DNA of 62,017 nt from positions 9,619 through 71,635 of the forward strand of contig WSUB01000194.1 of NCBI GenBank assembly GCA_019633425.1. Direction: 5' to 3'. The position numbers were made by a program, and so were the translations under genes. Below are positions 24,822 through 37,443 of the stretch, one piece after another. Below the pieces are notes generated by a model. That model was not told the DNA's origin. It ran no database searches and was given only the letters and a program-made list of their open reading frames with translations. Position 1 is the stretch's first letter. Every line of letters begins with the position of its first letter. This stretch comes from Tulasnella sp. 424. Lineage: Eukaryota > Basidiomycota > Agaricomycetes > Cantharellales > Tulasnellaceae.

Positions 24822-26400
24822 GAAGATGCCACCCGCGGCCTGGGGTTTCCCCTAGCACGTCGGCCGTCCTCCCAAGGTCGAATTTTACTCCCTAGAGTCG
24901 GCAGCTTCCTCGCTTCAGCGCCAACATCAGCGCCAAACTAGCCGTATCCATCTAGACCACCCCTTCAGTCAAGACCGTCCTACACGTCCACATCAGAAGA
25001 CGAAATCTCCTCCCCTTCCATTCTCGGCGCTATCGAAGGCGAAAATGGTGGCCACGAATGACGGAAACGTGGACCATCTTGGCACATCAAAATGCTTTAG
25101 TTCCACCTTCAAACACGAATCACACTTTCAACCCCGTACATCGACCCCTAGTTCCCCCTTCGCCGCTATCTCCCAAACCGACATCAGGGACAACATCTTC
25201 TCCGGAGGCTCAAATTGAGTCGTCGACGGAGGCTTCTGCTTCAACGACGTCATCGGCTTCTACGGACAAGTCTACTAAGACCGACAACTCGCGCTCCCTC
25301 AGTCCCGGCGGACGGCACCCCTGCAGCACCTCAACGGAAAGGACCAGCTCCTCCCATTCTCGCTCCACATGATCCTCGGCCTCAACATCGCACCCGGTCC
25401 GCGGAGATGGCGAGCCATGGTCGACCGACGAAGCGCAAGTCGCATGGGAAGAGAGCACAGGTGCCGGAGCAGTGGGTTGCACCCGATTACGTTATCAAAA
25501 CAGGCGACTCCTGCTCGCAGAACTGGAAGGACGATTACGGGGTTAAATGAGCGGACGCTTTGGCCGACAGCATGGTGAGGCGGCAAGGTTACGGATCCCC
25601 TTATTTTCTAGGGCTGTGAGTTTACTTGCTTCGTTGATTCTTCCAAACGTGGACATTCTTGTTGACACATCTTCGCTCGCTTATAGACCTTGTCAAGTCT
25701 CGCTTCATGGCTGGAGCACTCTACGCTCTGTCGTCGGCTTTAGTGTCGTACATTGCAACCACGCCCCTGCTTCTCACCATGACACGACGGTGCCGAGGAC
25801 AAGCAGACGTCCAAGTGATCAAGCTTCAACCGCAAGCTGATCAAGTCCGCTGGAGGAGTGAGCACTGCTGGATTTATGATCACCGGAGAGCGGGAACGGT
25901 CTACAGCCACGGCTTCCTGTTCCCAAGTGAGGCGGGACGAGTTGCGGAACTGGTTGACAGGGCTAAGGAGATCATCAAGAACACTACTTCGACCAAGATC
26001 AGCTCGAGCTCTTTGACTTCAGCAGTCGTGTCGTTGCTTTCCGATCACGGACTCGTCACAGTCTCGACTTTGACTTCGTCGGTAACGTCTACCGGGAAGG
26101 ACGACACTTCCACGATCCCGGTTCTGGGAAATACCGGTCCTTGGGCTTGGGATCCGGATCGTTGGCAACCCGGCCCACCTTCACCCGCTGCCACCCCATT
26201 ACCACCCTCAGCTTCAGTGGAGGGGTTTCTGATCGGTCGACTACGAAGCCGGTTCCCTTGTACGACAACGCTACTTCGACGTCGGCCTTGATCGGCGAAG
26301 AACCGAAATGGACAAGGTCTTGAGGGTTTGGGATGATCGAAAGACTTATGAGCAACGCTATGCGCCATCAGCACTGCGTGCTCTCGGTGTCATGATCCGA
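24816..26400 (+). pseudogene. GT31 fragment, copy 3
   Basis: Joined to the receptor fragment in mid-exon 1. A deletion runs from late exon 1 into exon 3 (join at about 25078, ACCATCT/TGGCACATC), removing the membrane span and the catalytic opening; copy 4 has the same deletion. The acid motif is lost (KTGDSCSQNW). The last exon is further shortened by deletions near 26210 and 26400, where the sequence jumps into the 3' tract. No functional product is expected. Confidence 0.75.
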
Positions 26401-27476
26401 GCGCTCCTATCAAGCCTGTTCATACATGTGGCATTTGTGTACACTTATCAACCAAAAAGAGAAGGAGAGATTGTGTGCTGCGATTCGAAGATTTTTTATG
26501 TATTCCTCCTATTTCTTTCTTCGTTTGCTCAGCTCCCTTTCTCTCTTTCTTTTTGTTTAATTTTCTCCTCTTCCTCTCCCTCTCTCCCTTCCGCGGATCC
26601 CCCTGGGTTACTAATTTCATTTTTCCGTTTGGAGGACGTTTGGTGTCGCATACTGCAGTGTTTATTTCACCTTTTCTTTTTCCCCCTGAAATACGAAACG
26701 GAAGTTATGTTTTCCCAAGTGCTTCGGTCGACGTCGGAATTCGAGTATACAGGTAGGTACGCACTAGTACTTGCAACTGGGTTCGTGTGGTTGTGTGCGT
26801 GGCCATTGAATCAACCCAGAATTGAAGCAGTTCAGACTGCAGGAGCGACACGATTGGAAGGAGAGACTGGCAAGCAGCGTTACTTTATTCTCCCGATGTC
26901 AGACTGATAATAACTTGTGAGGGTGGTAGGTTCGTTGTTATCAGCCTTACTTCTGGGAGCAAGGTATATACAGCAGACTGCGCGAGAATTCATAAACAAT
27001 CCTGAGTTTTCTCGAGAAGGGTTTACATGACCATCCCAGCACCAAAAAGCTCTCGCCAAGTACATAATCTCAATTGTTATGTATACAAGTTGCTAGCCAG
27101 TTAGTGATAAGCGCACATGAGGAAGTTATTGACGATCTGAGCGAGGGTTTCCAAATTAGGCTGCCCCCTGCGCCCAGTTAGACCTACCAATTGAGTGAGG
27201 GCCCAGGGATAAATGCATCGTTTATACTATGGGAGGAGGTGGGCAAGACCATTCTCTGCAAGAGATGAAAGGCTTGAAGCTTCCGATCGAGCTGCTATCG
27301 ATCCCTTTGTCAGCCAATCCGATCGGATGGGATGCACCATCGCTGATTGACTTCTCTATCGTCTCGCGCTAATCCACCACCGCAGCCGCCCGCCCATAAA
27401 CCATCCATTCGCCTGTTCCTTCCGGGCGAGATTCGTATCTTCCTGACGACTCATACAGCTTTGCGCTCAACATTCA

Positions 27477-30400
27477 ATGCAAGAACCCGGAAAGTACGAT
27501 GCCAACCGTGCTCCGTCATCCTGCTCCGATGATGGAGATACCCGCAGTCAATTCCAATTAAGCCCAAAATTAGTACGTGGCGTCGCATTTGAAGAGAGGT
27601 CCTCCTGACCCGCCGAAATGATTGCCTCGTAGCGGGATACGCTCGAGAAGCTTGCGGGGTGGCGAATCCATCAGTCGTTAATCGAAATACCAGCAGGAGC
27701 GAAAGAGTTTCGTGGAGGATATGCAACAGTTTCACGAGCGTATTTGGCTTCTAAGTCGGACGTTCAAGGCAACGTGAGTGACCTCGAACATTCCACACTC
27801 GGACGTCCGGACCTCAGATGGTCGAACCCCAAGTTCGACAGCCCGAGCGATATTCAACTGCCCGAGGGCAATACACAAGACAAGACCGAACGTCCAGCCA
27901 GTCAATTAGAGGATAGTGATGATGTCCATATAAAAGAGAGGAGCAAAGAAGCAGAGACAAGAAATACGAAGCTGGAGTCCGGGAGTCAAACTCCCCAGCG
28001 TAAGGTCAGTTGTACAGTCAGCTTATAGGTTCACCGAGGCTCGTTGTTGAACGGGCCTTCGCTTCCAATAGATTGTAGCCGTAAAGAAACTGAAGGTAGA
28101 AAATGATGCGGACCTCGAACGCGTCTTGGGGGTAAGAATGTTTCATCTTTATCCTAGATCATCTAAACATTGACCTCTATTATTAGCTGGCACTGAGGGA
28201 ATCCGAATTCTTGCTCGGGCTTTCTCATTCGAACGTCATTAAATTCGAAGGATTTGTCGAAAACACGTCCAAGCGCCTAATCTGGCTGGTCTTCCCATGG
28301 GAAGAAAGTGGAAATCTGAGCGACTTTCTTGCCTCAGGAAACTGGGAAATTCCGGAGCGAATCTCTCTAGTGAGACCAAACTACTTGCCCGCCGAGCTAC
28401 TTCTAAGAGGTTGTGCAACAGATTTCCGATGTGGCGGAGGGGGTAGAATATCTTCATAGTCAAAAGCCACCCATATATCACGGTGACCTAAAATCGGTAA
28501 ATCACATTACTCCGTCGAAAATAAGCTTGGGAATGCCCTGAAATCCGAACCTCGGCAGCTCAACATCTTAGTCAATTTGGAATATCACGCGGTAATTACA
28601 GACTTCGGCTCTGCCCGTCGTCTAACAAATGAAGATGCCAGCAATCAGACAACGGAGAATGACGGTAGACCGCGACCAGGACCGGACCCTACCCCCAGCG
28701 AGGAAACGGTCCCATCTCAACTAGTATTTTGCGCCTCTAGCAACACATTAACCCTCACCTGCGACAAGTATACCCTTCGCTGGGCTGCTCCAGAGCTGCT
28801 GAGAGACGATAAACCAAGCCTTGCCTGCGATATCTGGGCATTGGGGTGGATAGCATACGAGGTACGACCAAACCCGGTGACCGTGAACTGCGAGTACGAA
28901 GTCTCACAAACTGTCCCCAAAAAAGATTATGACCGAAACAATTCCATTTTACGATGTCAAGAAAGACACTGCTGTAATACTCCGTGTCATTCAAGGGGAC
29001 CTCCCATCCATCACCACCCACGCCCGCATGTCATTGATCCAAGCACTATGCTCCCTCATGGGCCAGTGTTGGAGCCTAAACCCTGAAAAGCGACCGACGG
29101 CACATGGTTACCGAAAGTCAATTTCTTGGATGGTGAGTGGTACGGTTCGAGGGGGCTCCATCCTTCTGTGCGATTGACCTGTCATATACTTGATGAAGCC
29201 GATGATCGTGCCAGCACCGACCCATGCTATGGATACAGAGGCTTTCCAAGCTCGGCATTCTCAACTTTTTCTACAACTCGGAGTGATGTACAGACGGCAG
29301 GGCGACTATGTGAACGCGGAAGACTGCTTCACCAAAGCATTGAGTATCTGCCCAGCTAATAACCACAGCCAAGTAAGAGCCGATGCTTTGTACAATCTCG
29401 CCCAGGTACATCGACTTCGAGACCAGTACATCGATGCTATCGCCTGCTACTCCGAATCCCTTCAAATATGTACTGAAATCGGCGACAGAAAGGGGGAAGC
29501 CGACTGCCTGGAGAGTCTTGCCGAGGTCCATCGATACCGGGACGAGCACAGTGATTCCATCAAGTGCTATTCCGAATCCCTCAAAATATGTACCGACATC
29601 GGCCACAAATCAGGGAAAGCTAGGGCTTTGTGGGGTCTCGCTGAGGTCCATCGATTGCAAGGCGACTACACTGAGGCCGTCGCATTCTCCTCCGAAGCCC
29701 TTCAACTACGTACCGAAATTGGTGACAGACAAGGGGAGGCCGAATCTTTGTGGAGTATCGGTGAGACCCATCGACTTCGGGACGAGAACAGTAAGGCCAT
29801 CAAGTTCTACTCCGAATCCCTCAAAATATGTACCGACATCGGGGACAAACAAGGGAAAGCTTCCGCTCTGTCCGGTCTCGCCGGGGTCCATCAATCTCAA
29901 GGCGCCTACACTGAGGCCGCCACATTCTCCTCCGAAGCCCTTCAAATACGCACCGAAATTGGCGACAGACAAGGGGAGGCCGACTCTTTGTGGAGTATCG
30001 GTGAGACCCATCGACTTCGAGACGAGGACAGTGAGGCCATCAAGTTCTACTCCGAATCCCTCAAAATATGTACCGACATCGGGGACAAACAAGGGAAAGC
30101 CACCGCTCTGTCCAGTCTCGCCGAGGTCCATCAATCTCAAGGCGACTATACTGAGGCCATCACATTCTCCTCCGAAGCCCTTCAAATATGTATCGAAATT
30201 GGCGACAGACAAGGGGAAGCGGACTCTTTGTGGAGTATTGCCGAGGCCCATCGACTTGGGGACGAGAACAGCGAGGCCATCAAGTTCTACTCCGAATCCC
30301 TCAGAATATGTACCGACATCGGGGACAAACAAGGGAAAGCCACCGCTCTGTCGAGTCTCGCCGAGGTCCATCAATCTCAAGGCAACTACACTGAGGCCAT

Positions 30401-31139
30401 CACATTCTCCTCCGAAGCCCTTGAAATACGTACCGAAATTGGCGATAGACAAGGGGAGGCCCAATCGTTGTGGAGTATCGCCGAGGCCCATCAACTTCGG
30501 GACGAGTACAGTGAAGCCATCAAGTTCTACTCCGAATCCCTCAAAATATGTACCGGCATCGGGGACAAACACGGGAAAGCTGACATTCTGTCCAGTCTCG
30601 CCAAGGTCCATCGATCTCAAGATGACTACACTGAGGCCATCACATTTTCCTCCGAAGCCCTTCAAATATGTATCGAAATTGGCGACAGACAAGGGGAAGC
30701 GGACGCTTTGCGGAGCATTGCCGAGACCCATCGACTTCGGGACGAGAACAGTGAGGCCATCAAGTTCTACTCCGAATCCCTCAAAATATGTACCGACATC
30801 GAGGACAAAGAAGGGGAAGCTAACGCTCTGTGGGGTCTCGCCGAGGTCCGTCTGCTTCAAGAAGACTACAAAGCGGCCACCAGACTCTACTCCGAAGCCC
30901 TCCAAAATTTTACCGAGATCGGCGACAGCCGCGGAAGGGCCGACGCTTTGTTAGGCCTTGCTCAAACGCATGAAGAGCAAGATCACCAGAGCTGCGCAAT
31001 ATCTCTCTACATGGAAGCTTCAGGTGCTTTCAGAGAAATTGGAGATTCCGAGGAGGCAGATGATGCGTTAAGGAATGCCGCTGACATCCGCAAAAGACGG
31101 CTTCGCAAAAGGCGGGTTCACAGGCGGACTCGACGTTAA
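27477..31139 (+). CDS. Protein kinase-TPR fusion, copy 4 (15 TPRs), intact
   Basis: Same exon plan as copy 1 but about 1,080 aa, because the last exon (29199-31139) encodes 15 TPRs instead of 7. The first exons run 27477-27572 and 27633-28004 with an open linker. Kinase motifs are intact: VAVKKLK, YHGDLKS, ITDFGSARRL, WAAPELL. The eight extra repeats come as four 80-residue pairs, in which a HRLRDE..EAIKFYSESLKICTDI repeat alternates with a HQSQGDYTEAITFSSEALQI repeat. The C-terminal tail is strongly basic (RKRRVHRRTRR). No lesion is seen. The longer superhelix suggests a larger or different partner surface; this is inference. Confidence 0.85.
29700..30840 (+). repeat. 240-bp coding tandem repeat (TPR pairs)
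   Basis: Near-identical copies recur exactly every 240 bases with no insertions or deletions; for example CAAGGG(A/G)A(A/G)GC after GACAGA recurs at 240-base steps from about 29728 to 30690. Each period encodes two 40-residue TPRs. High DNA identity in phase with the codons points to recent expansion by unequal exchange. Confidence 0.85.
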
Positions 31140-33389
31140 ATAATATCCTTTCTTGCGCCGGGATAAAATCAATGTTTTGTCTTTTATGTACGAATTTCTG
31201 TTCCGTGTAATTCTTTGTAACCCCCGGGCAGTCGTCTAGTACTACTAGCTAGTGGAATATTATATCGCTGGCCCCTCGTACATGTTACACACATCACGCC
31301 CCTCTAGCTTTGGGGTGCTGTACAGCTAGGTCGGAGATTAAAGGCGAAGCTTATGAAGCTACTATGGCTAAGTAATTTCATGTCTTGGGCTCGAAAGAGC
31401 TCCTTTGTGGGCAGTGGAAGTCTTGAGGCGATCTTAGCCACAGGCACCGAATGAGCGAAGGATCGCCTATTTCTGCTGGCCGTCGACGTGGCGGGAAATT
31501 GCGACACATAGCGAGACTAGACTTGTGTACTTGGTCGTCGATCCGCTTGTCCAACTCTGAGATGGTCTCCATACACATAGTCCATACCCAATCCGATGGC
31601 GACACGATGCGGCAAGAATCGTAGAGCAGGCTTAGCCATACATCCAGACCGGGTTTCAAAGACATCCTTTCATATTTCGACGTCGTCCTATGCAGTCCGC
31701 TGAAATCCTGCGTGAGGTGAAATACGAGGTAGAGAATATCTCGTTTCTCTCGTTTCTCTCTCCTCTGTTGTTAGTACCAAACGGACCGCCAGCTGAATAT
31801 TGCCCATTGGCGAGCCTCAGCGAGATCCAAAGAGAAAAATGTTTAAGTAACTTAGCCTCGCCTCTCGTCCGCGTGATGATGTACAAGTTACACCGAGATA
31901 GTTGAGGTTGTTCCGTCTAGTGGTTAGCTCGCGCAGGGGCACGTTCATAACTAGGACCGATGAATCTGTGTCGTTTTGCGTACAATTCTAAGAGGCATCG
32001 ATACCGCTCCACCGGTATGAATAAAATAGAAGCTAAAGGCGTCCTCTCTCAGCGAAGGCTTAATTACTTTGGACTCTCTTGAACGGAAATTATCAAGTGA
32101 TGGTTCTGGAACAGCAAGCCCGTGACCTTGACCGAGAAGGGGTTTCCCAATTCGCTGGGACTGCGCTTCGAGCCCGTTGGACAGGAGTTCGGTGAAATGG
32201 TCTGATCATGCGTTAACCTGTGCCATCAGCTCGAGAAAAGAAACAGTGTGCCTTCAAGTTTCAGCTGCATAAGCGAACCCGACTCTCTTTTGAGCGTCTT
32301 TGATGGTACCCGGCGACACCATTTGTGGATGAATTGCCCGGGACACCGAAGCGAACTATAACCGAGTTTATAGCATGCTGGTACACGGAAACAACATCAG
32401 TATACTATCGATCGAGGTCCCACTCGCACGGGTTTATGTGCTGGCAAACTAACTAATTCCCAGATGGGTGGGCATTTCAAAGATGAAACTTGAGTGTCAT
32501 TGCGTAAACCGTGCGACCGCCGACAGGGTACGACAGGATGAGGCTTAGGGCGACTTTCTGGCTTGGTTTGGTCGATTGGATGAAGGCAAGTAAAATGCCT
32601 GGGGCTCGACGCTCGCGTCTTCAAGCCACAGGATGATTCGGCACAATCAGCGCGCCCGACATCCACAAAAGGAAGTAACGAGGAACGTACTCACAAAATA
32701 GCACCGGGTCAGCAGGGAACGTGCATCCTGACCTTGGTTCCGGGCCAAGGACTTTGAAGATTGGATGATCGGCCGGACAACGTTATTCCAGGACTGCCAC
32801 AGTTTGCACTTGTCCGAACTTTGAAAATCAGCGTCATGAAACTCTGGAGATGACGCCTCATGGCACCATGCACACGTTTGCTGGCGCCATCCTAACTCGA
32901 AAAGAGGTCGTTAACGTGACATGACCTGACATGACCTGGCGCTCCTGACCCACATGGAACATGGAACCCTCACACAGGAACTCCAGGGGCTCGTGAACAA
33001 ACGCATACGGTGGTGAGGAGACCTGGTAAAAACAGTGAGCAGACCTTGGAAGGGAGTGATGCGGGTGTATTGCTGGTAAGGGCTCGACCTAAGGCACACA
33101 GATCAGGGTCTATGCTGTGGGAGCTCTTGACTGAGCTCTCCGCCCTTCGCAGCCTTCTCTCAACTTTCCGCTACTCTTTTCTCCTCTTGCCCTCCCCTCT
33201 GCACATACCTGACGCCTAACGACCGCACGAACAGCGAATTTTGAAGCAGGATATCGTCTAAGAAGCCAAGATTAGCCGGCAACACTCGGCCAGTTATTAT
33301 TGCAATTTGAACGGGGTTGTCCTCTATCCACCTGTGGCCTCAATTCAGCCGATTGAGCAAGAGAGGCATCAAGGAGTCTCCTTCCGACT
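31140..33389 (+). repeat. Post-kinase spacer and receptor upstream region, copy 4
   Basis: Shared spacer, about 2.2 kb, with the empty insertion site (GTTAGTACCAAACGG at about 31770-31785) matching the flanks of the inverted-repeat element in copy 5. Receptor leader sequence from about 33120. No intact gene. Confidence 0.55.
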
Positions 33390-34349
33390 ATGGCGTCCCC
33401 GGAAGAAAATACAGATTGCGTGATTCATTAGAACACTCCAGACATCGTTGGTTTGGCTGTAGGTATTTGAGCCTTTTAAGCTTGTGGTCGCGTGGCTTCG
33501 CATTCGCCCGTATGGGTAGCTTTCCTTCTTGATCTCACCCCCACTAACCACTTTTTCTCTCCTTGAACAGTTTATCACAGAGCCGGGGGCCGTTTCCACG
33601 GTCGCAGTCCTGATTTTGCAGGGCTTGTCGTTGGAAGCAACTCCTTGCCAAACGTCCCCAGTTCTGCCGATCTATGTAAACAACAATGAATTTGCCGACC
33701 TCCTTTGCACATAGCGAAATGTCCTCGAGAACCGGCGACATGCAGGTCCCAATGGTCCTCTACCTCTCATACGAACACACGACGATGGACATATGCATGC
33801 TCTCCCTCATGTTCGCTGACCTTCTGCAAGGTCCAGGAGCAGTAACGAGCGCAAAGATGGGCGGGGAAAGGTGACCTATTCTGCTTTCTGTGCAGCACAA
33901 GGCAAGCTCTCTTATACTCTTCCAGTATATATTGTCGTTTATTCTGACGCGCTTGAGGTTTGCCATCCAGCAACTGGGCGAAACTGAGGTTGCAATGTCG
34001 AGCCGCTTATCACACTCCGCACATTCGCCAGTCTTCTTCAGTTGGAAACNNNNNNNNNNNNNNNNNNNNNNNNNNNNNNNNNNNNNNNNNNNNNNNNNNN
34101 NNNNNNNNNNNNNNNNNNNNNNNNNNNNNNNNNNNNNNNNNNNNNNNNAACTGGGCGAAACTGAGGTTGCAATGTCGAGCCGCTTATCACACTCCGCACA
34201 TTCGCCAGTCTTCTTCAGTTGGAAACCATCTCGCTATCCATGACTATGGACGGTAGTCGGAGCCTGCATCTTTTGCTCTTCGTCATTATCGGCAATGTGG
34301 TGCACAAAGGTGCCGAGAGGAGAGGAGGGACACCATATTTCGGTCCAAC
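33390..34349 (+). pseudogene. Receptor 5' fragment, copy 4, interrupted by N gap
   Basis: Starts MASPEENTDCVIH then hits TAG (about 33429). Second-helix sequence is partly kept. The third-helix exon appears twice, once on each side of the N gap, with identical sequence. Ends at the receptor::GT31 joint at 34344-34349. Not functional as a receptor. Confidence 0.75.
34050..34148. other. Assembly gap (99 N) between identical 78-bp flanks
   Basis: Bases 33972-34049 and 34149-34226 are identical. The paralogous locus at about 24620-24700 has this sequence once without interruption. The simplest reading is two contig ends that overlap and were not merged. Confidence 0.9.
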
Positions 34350-36371
34350 GAAGATGCCACCCCGGCCTGGGGTTTCCCTGGCACGTCGGTCGTCCTCCCA
34401 ACGTCAGCTTTTACTCCCTAGAATCGGTAGCTTTTTCGCTTCAACGCCAACATCAGCGCCTAACTCGCCGTATCCATCTAGACCACCCCTTCAGTCAAGA
34501 CCGTCCTACTCGTCCACATCAGAAGACGAACTCTCCTCCCCTCCCATTCTCGGCGCTATACGAAGGCGAAAATGGTGGCCACGAATGACGGAAACGTGGA
34601 CCATCTCGGCACATCAAAATGCTTTAGTTCCACCTCCAAACACGAATCACACTTTCAACCCAGTACATCGACCCCCGGTTCCCCCTTCGCCGCTATCTCC
34701 CAAACCGACATCAGGGACATCATCTTCTCCGGAGGCTCAAACTGAGTCGTCGATGGAGGCTTCTGCTTCAACGACGTCATCGGCTTCTACAGTCAAGTCT
34801 ACTAAGACCAACAACTCGCGCTCCTTCAGTCCCGGCGGACGGCACCCCTGCGACACCTCAACGGAAAGGACCAGCTCCTCCCATTCTCACTCCACATGAT
34901 CTTCGGCCTCAACATCGCGCCCGGTCTGCGGAGATGGCGAGCCACGGTCGACTGACGAAGCGCAAGTCGCATGGGAAGAGAGCACGGGAGCCGGAGCAAC
35001 GGGTTGCACCCGATTACGTTATCAAAGCAGACGACTCCTCTTTCATCATGCTCGCAGAACTGGGAGGGCGATTACGGGTTGAATGGGCGGACGCTCTGGC
35101 CGACAGCATGGTAAAAGGGATCCCCTTATTTTCTGGGGCTGTAAGTTTGCTTGCTTCGTTGATTCTTGCAAGCGTGGACATTCTGTTGACACATCTTCGC
35201 TCGCTTATAGACCTTGTCAAGTCTCGATTCATGGCGGGGCACTCTACAGTCTGTCGTCGGCGTTAGTGTCATACATTGCGAGGACCATGCCCCGGCTTCT
35301 CACCATGACCCGCGGTGCCGAGGACAATTGAGCGGACGTCCAAGTGGATCAAGCTTCACCCCCAGGCTGATCAAGTCCGCTGGAGGAGTGAGCACTGCTG
35401 GATTTATGATCACCCGAGAGCGGGAACGGTCTACAGCCACGGCTTCCTGTTCCCAAATGAGGCGGGACGAGTTGCGGAACTGGTTGACAGGGCTAAGGAG
35501 ATCATCAAGAACACTACATCGACCAAGATCAGCTCGAGCTCTTTGACTTCAGCAGTCGCGTCGCTGCTTTCCGATCCTGGACTCGTCACAGCCTCGGCTT
35601 CGACTTCGTCGGTAACGTCTACGGGAAGGACGAGACTTCCACGATCCCGGTTCCGGGAGAAACCGGTCCTTGGACTTGGGATCCGGACCGCTGGCAACCC
35701 GGCCCACCTTCACCAGCTGCCACCCCATTACGACCCTCATCGCCTTTCCTTTCCAGAACGACGGTGTCGGATTTCGGCAACCGCTACACATTCCCACTAT
35801 CCAACCTCACTATTCCGGTGCAAGTTGAGGCTTTGATAGAGGGTCTGCGATCAGTTGACTACGGAGCCGATTCCCCTTGCATGACAATGCTGCTTGGAGG
35901 CTTTGAGGGCTTGGGGCAATCGAGAGACTTATGAACAACGCTCTACGCCGTCGACATTGCGTTCTCGTGGTGTGCATGATCCCAGCGCTCCCATCAAGCC
36001 CCCAAGCGTCGAAGAGGACGAGGACGAGGAACCTCAAACCTCTGACACGCCTGCCAGCACCCGGATATTCGTAGCGAGAGGTATTGGACTGGGAGGAACG
36101 GTGGTCGTTCATTTCATCAAGTAGAACGAGTGGTTTCTGGAAGCGGCTAATGGCCATGTTAGGACCCAGCTGGAACGGATATGAAAGGATGATCAATCCT
36201 GCAGAACCCAAGAGTGCTGAAGGCGCCAAGACGGTTATTTCCAATACGCAGAGTTTCAAGAGGAAGAGGGTCGAGGCACCTACCGAGGATGATAGCGCGA
36301 CGTCGGAGGAACACGCCATCCCCCTTGAAGATGACGGACTTGTGCACCCGGGTGTTGATCAGGCACCATAG
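34344..36371 (+). pseudogene. GT31 fragment, copy 4
   Basis: Shares with copy 3 the deletion from exon 1 to exon 3 (ACCATCT/CGGCACATC). The acid motif is changed from DDD to DDS (ADDSSFIML, about 35029-35040). The last exon has several lesions: a shift near 35236 (ATGGCGGGGCACTC), TGA at about 35331, a shift near 35850 and TAG in FIK-stop at about 36121. The C-terminal end is otherwise recognisable (HAIPLEDDGL). Clearly a pseudogene. Confidence 0.8.
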
Positions 36372-36640
36372 CCGACGTTTCAAAGCCCGCTCCCAAATAT
36401 TACGCTCATCCTTCTCATCGAATCACACTACTCTCCTAGCTCTCTTGCGTTGAAGCTTTCTCCTCATTATCTCCTGGGCCCAATATCAACTTCTTTTGTT
36501 CATACATGACATTTTGTGTACACTTATCAACCAAAAAGAGAGAGATATCGTGTGCTGCGATTCGAAGATTTTTTATGTATTCCTCCTTTTTCTTTCTTCG
36601 TTTTCTCAGCTCCCTTGCTCTCTTTCTCTTTGTTTTATTT

Positions 36641-36652
36641 CCCCCCCCCCCC
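36641..36652 (+). repeat. Poly-C run (12 C)
   Basis: Homopolymer inside the GT31 3' pyrimidine tract of copy 4; longer than in sister copies. Confidence 0.7.
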
Positions 36653-37443
36653 TCCTCTCCCTCTCTCCCTTCCCCATGGGTTACTAAGTAATTTTGCTTT
36701 TTCGTTTGGAGGACGTTTGGTGTCGAAATACTGTGTTTATTCCAGCCTTTTCTTTTTTTGGAGTGCTTCGGTCGACTTCGGAATTCGAGTATACTTACTG
36801 GTACATACTTGCGACTGGGTTCGTGGGGTTGTGTGCGTTGCCATTAAATGAACCCAGGATTGAAGCAGTTCAGGCTGCAGAAGCGACACCATTGGATCGA
36901 GAGAGTGGCAAGCAAGCAGCGTTACTTTCCGGCTGCAAAATGTATAGCGGCGCTCACAAACAACCTCGAAGTGTCTCTAGAAGGACTTACACGACCGTCC
37001 CAGTGCCAAAAAGCTCTGGCCAAGTAATATAAATGCCGGTATATGTAACTACATGTCTAGCGAGTTAGTGGGAAACGCAACTGAGGAAATTGACCGATAT
37101 GAGCTAGGGTTTCCAAATTAGGCTAGCGCCTCCTGAGGTTTAGATTTGCCAAGTGAGGACCTAAGGTGCGAGGATAACTGCATCGTTTATGCGATGGGAG
37201 GAGGTAGGCAAAACGATGCTTCCAGGAGCTGGAAGGTACCGAAACTTCCGATCGAGCTACTCTCGATGCCTTTGTCAGCCGATCCGATCGGATGGATCGT
37301 GGATTCCGTTCCTTACGGTCTCACCGAATCCACCACCGTAGCCCCCGCCCACAAGCTATTCCATTCAACTATCCCCCCTCAGCAAAACTCGAATCTTCCT
37401 GACGACTCGTACAGTTACTCGACATCTTTGCGCTCAACATTTA

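Noticed and set aside
29706..30905. 399-codon open frame on the minus strand inside the TPR exon of kinase copy 4
   Set aside because: Shadow of the 240-bp coding repeat: the period fixes the codon use on both strands, and the + frame has the TPR pattern and splices to the kinase. The same applies to the 523-codon + frame at 29383-30954.
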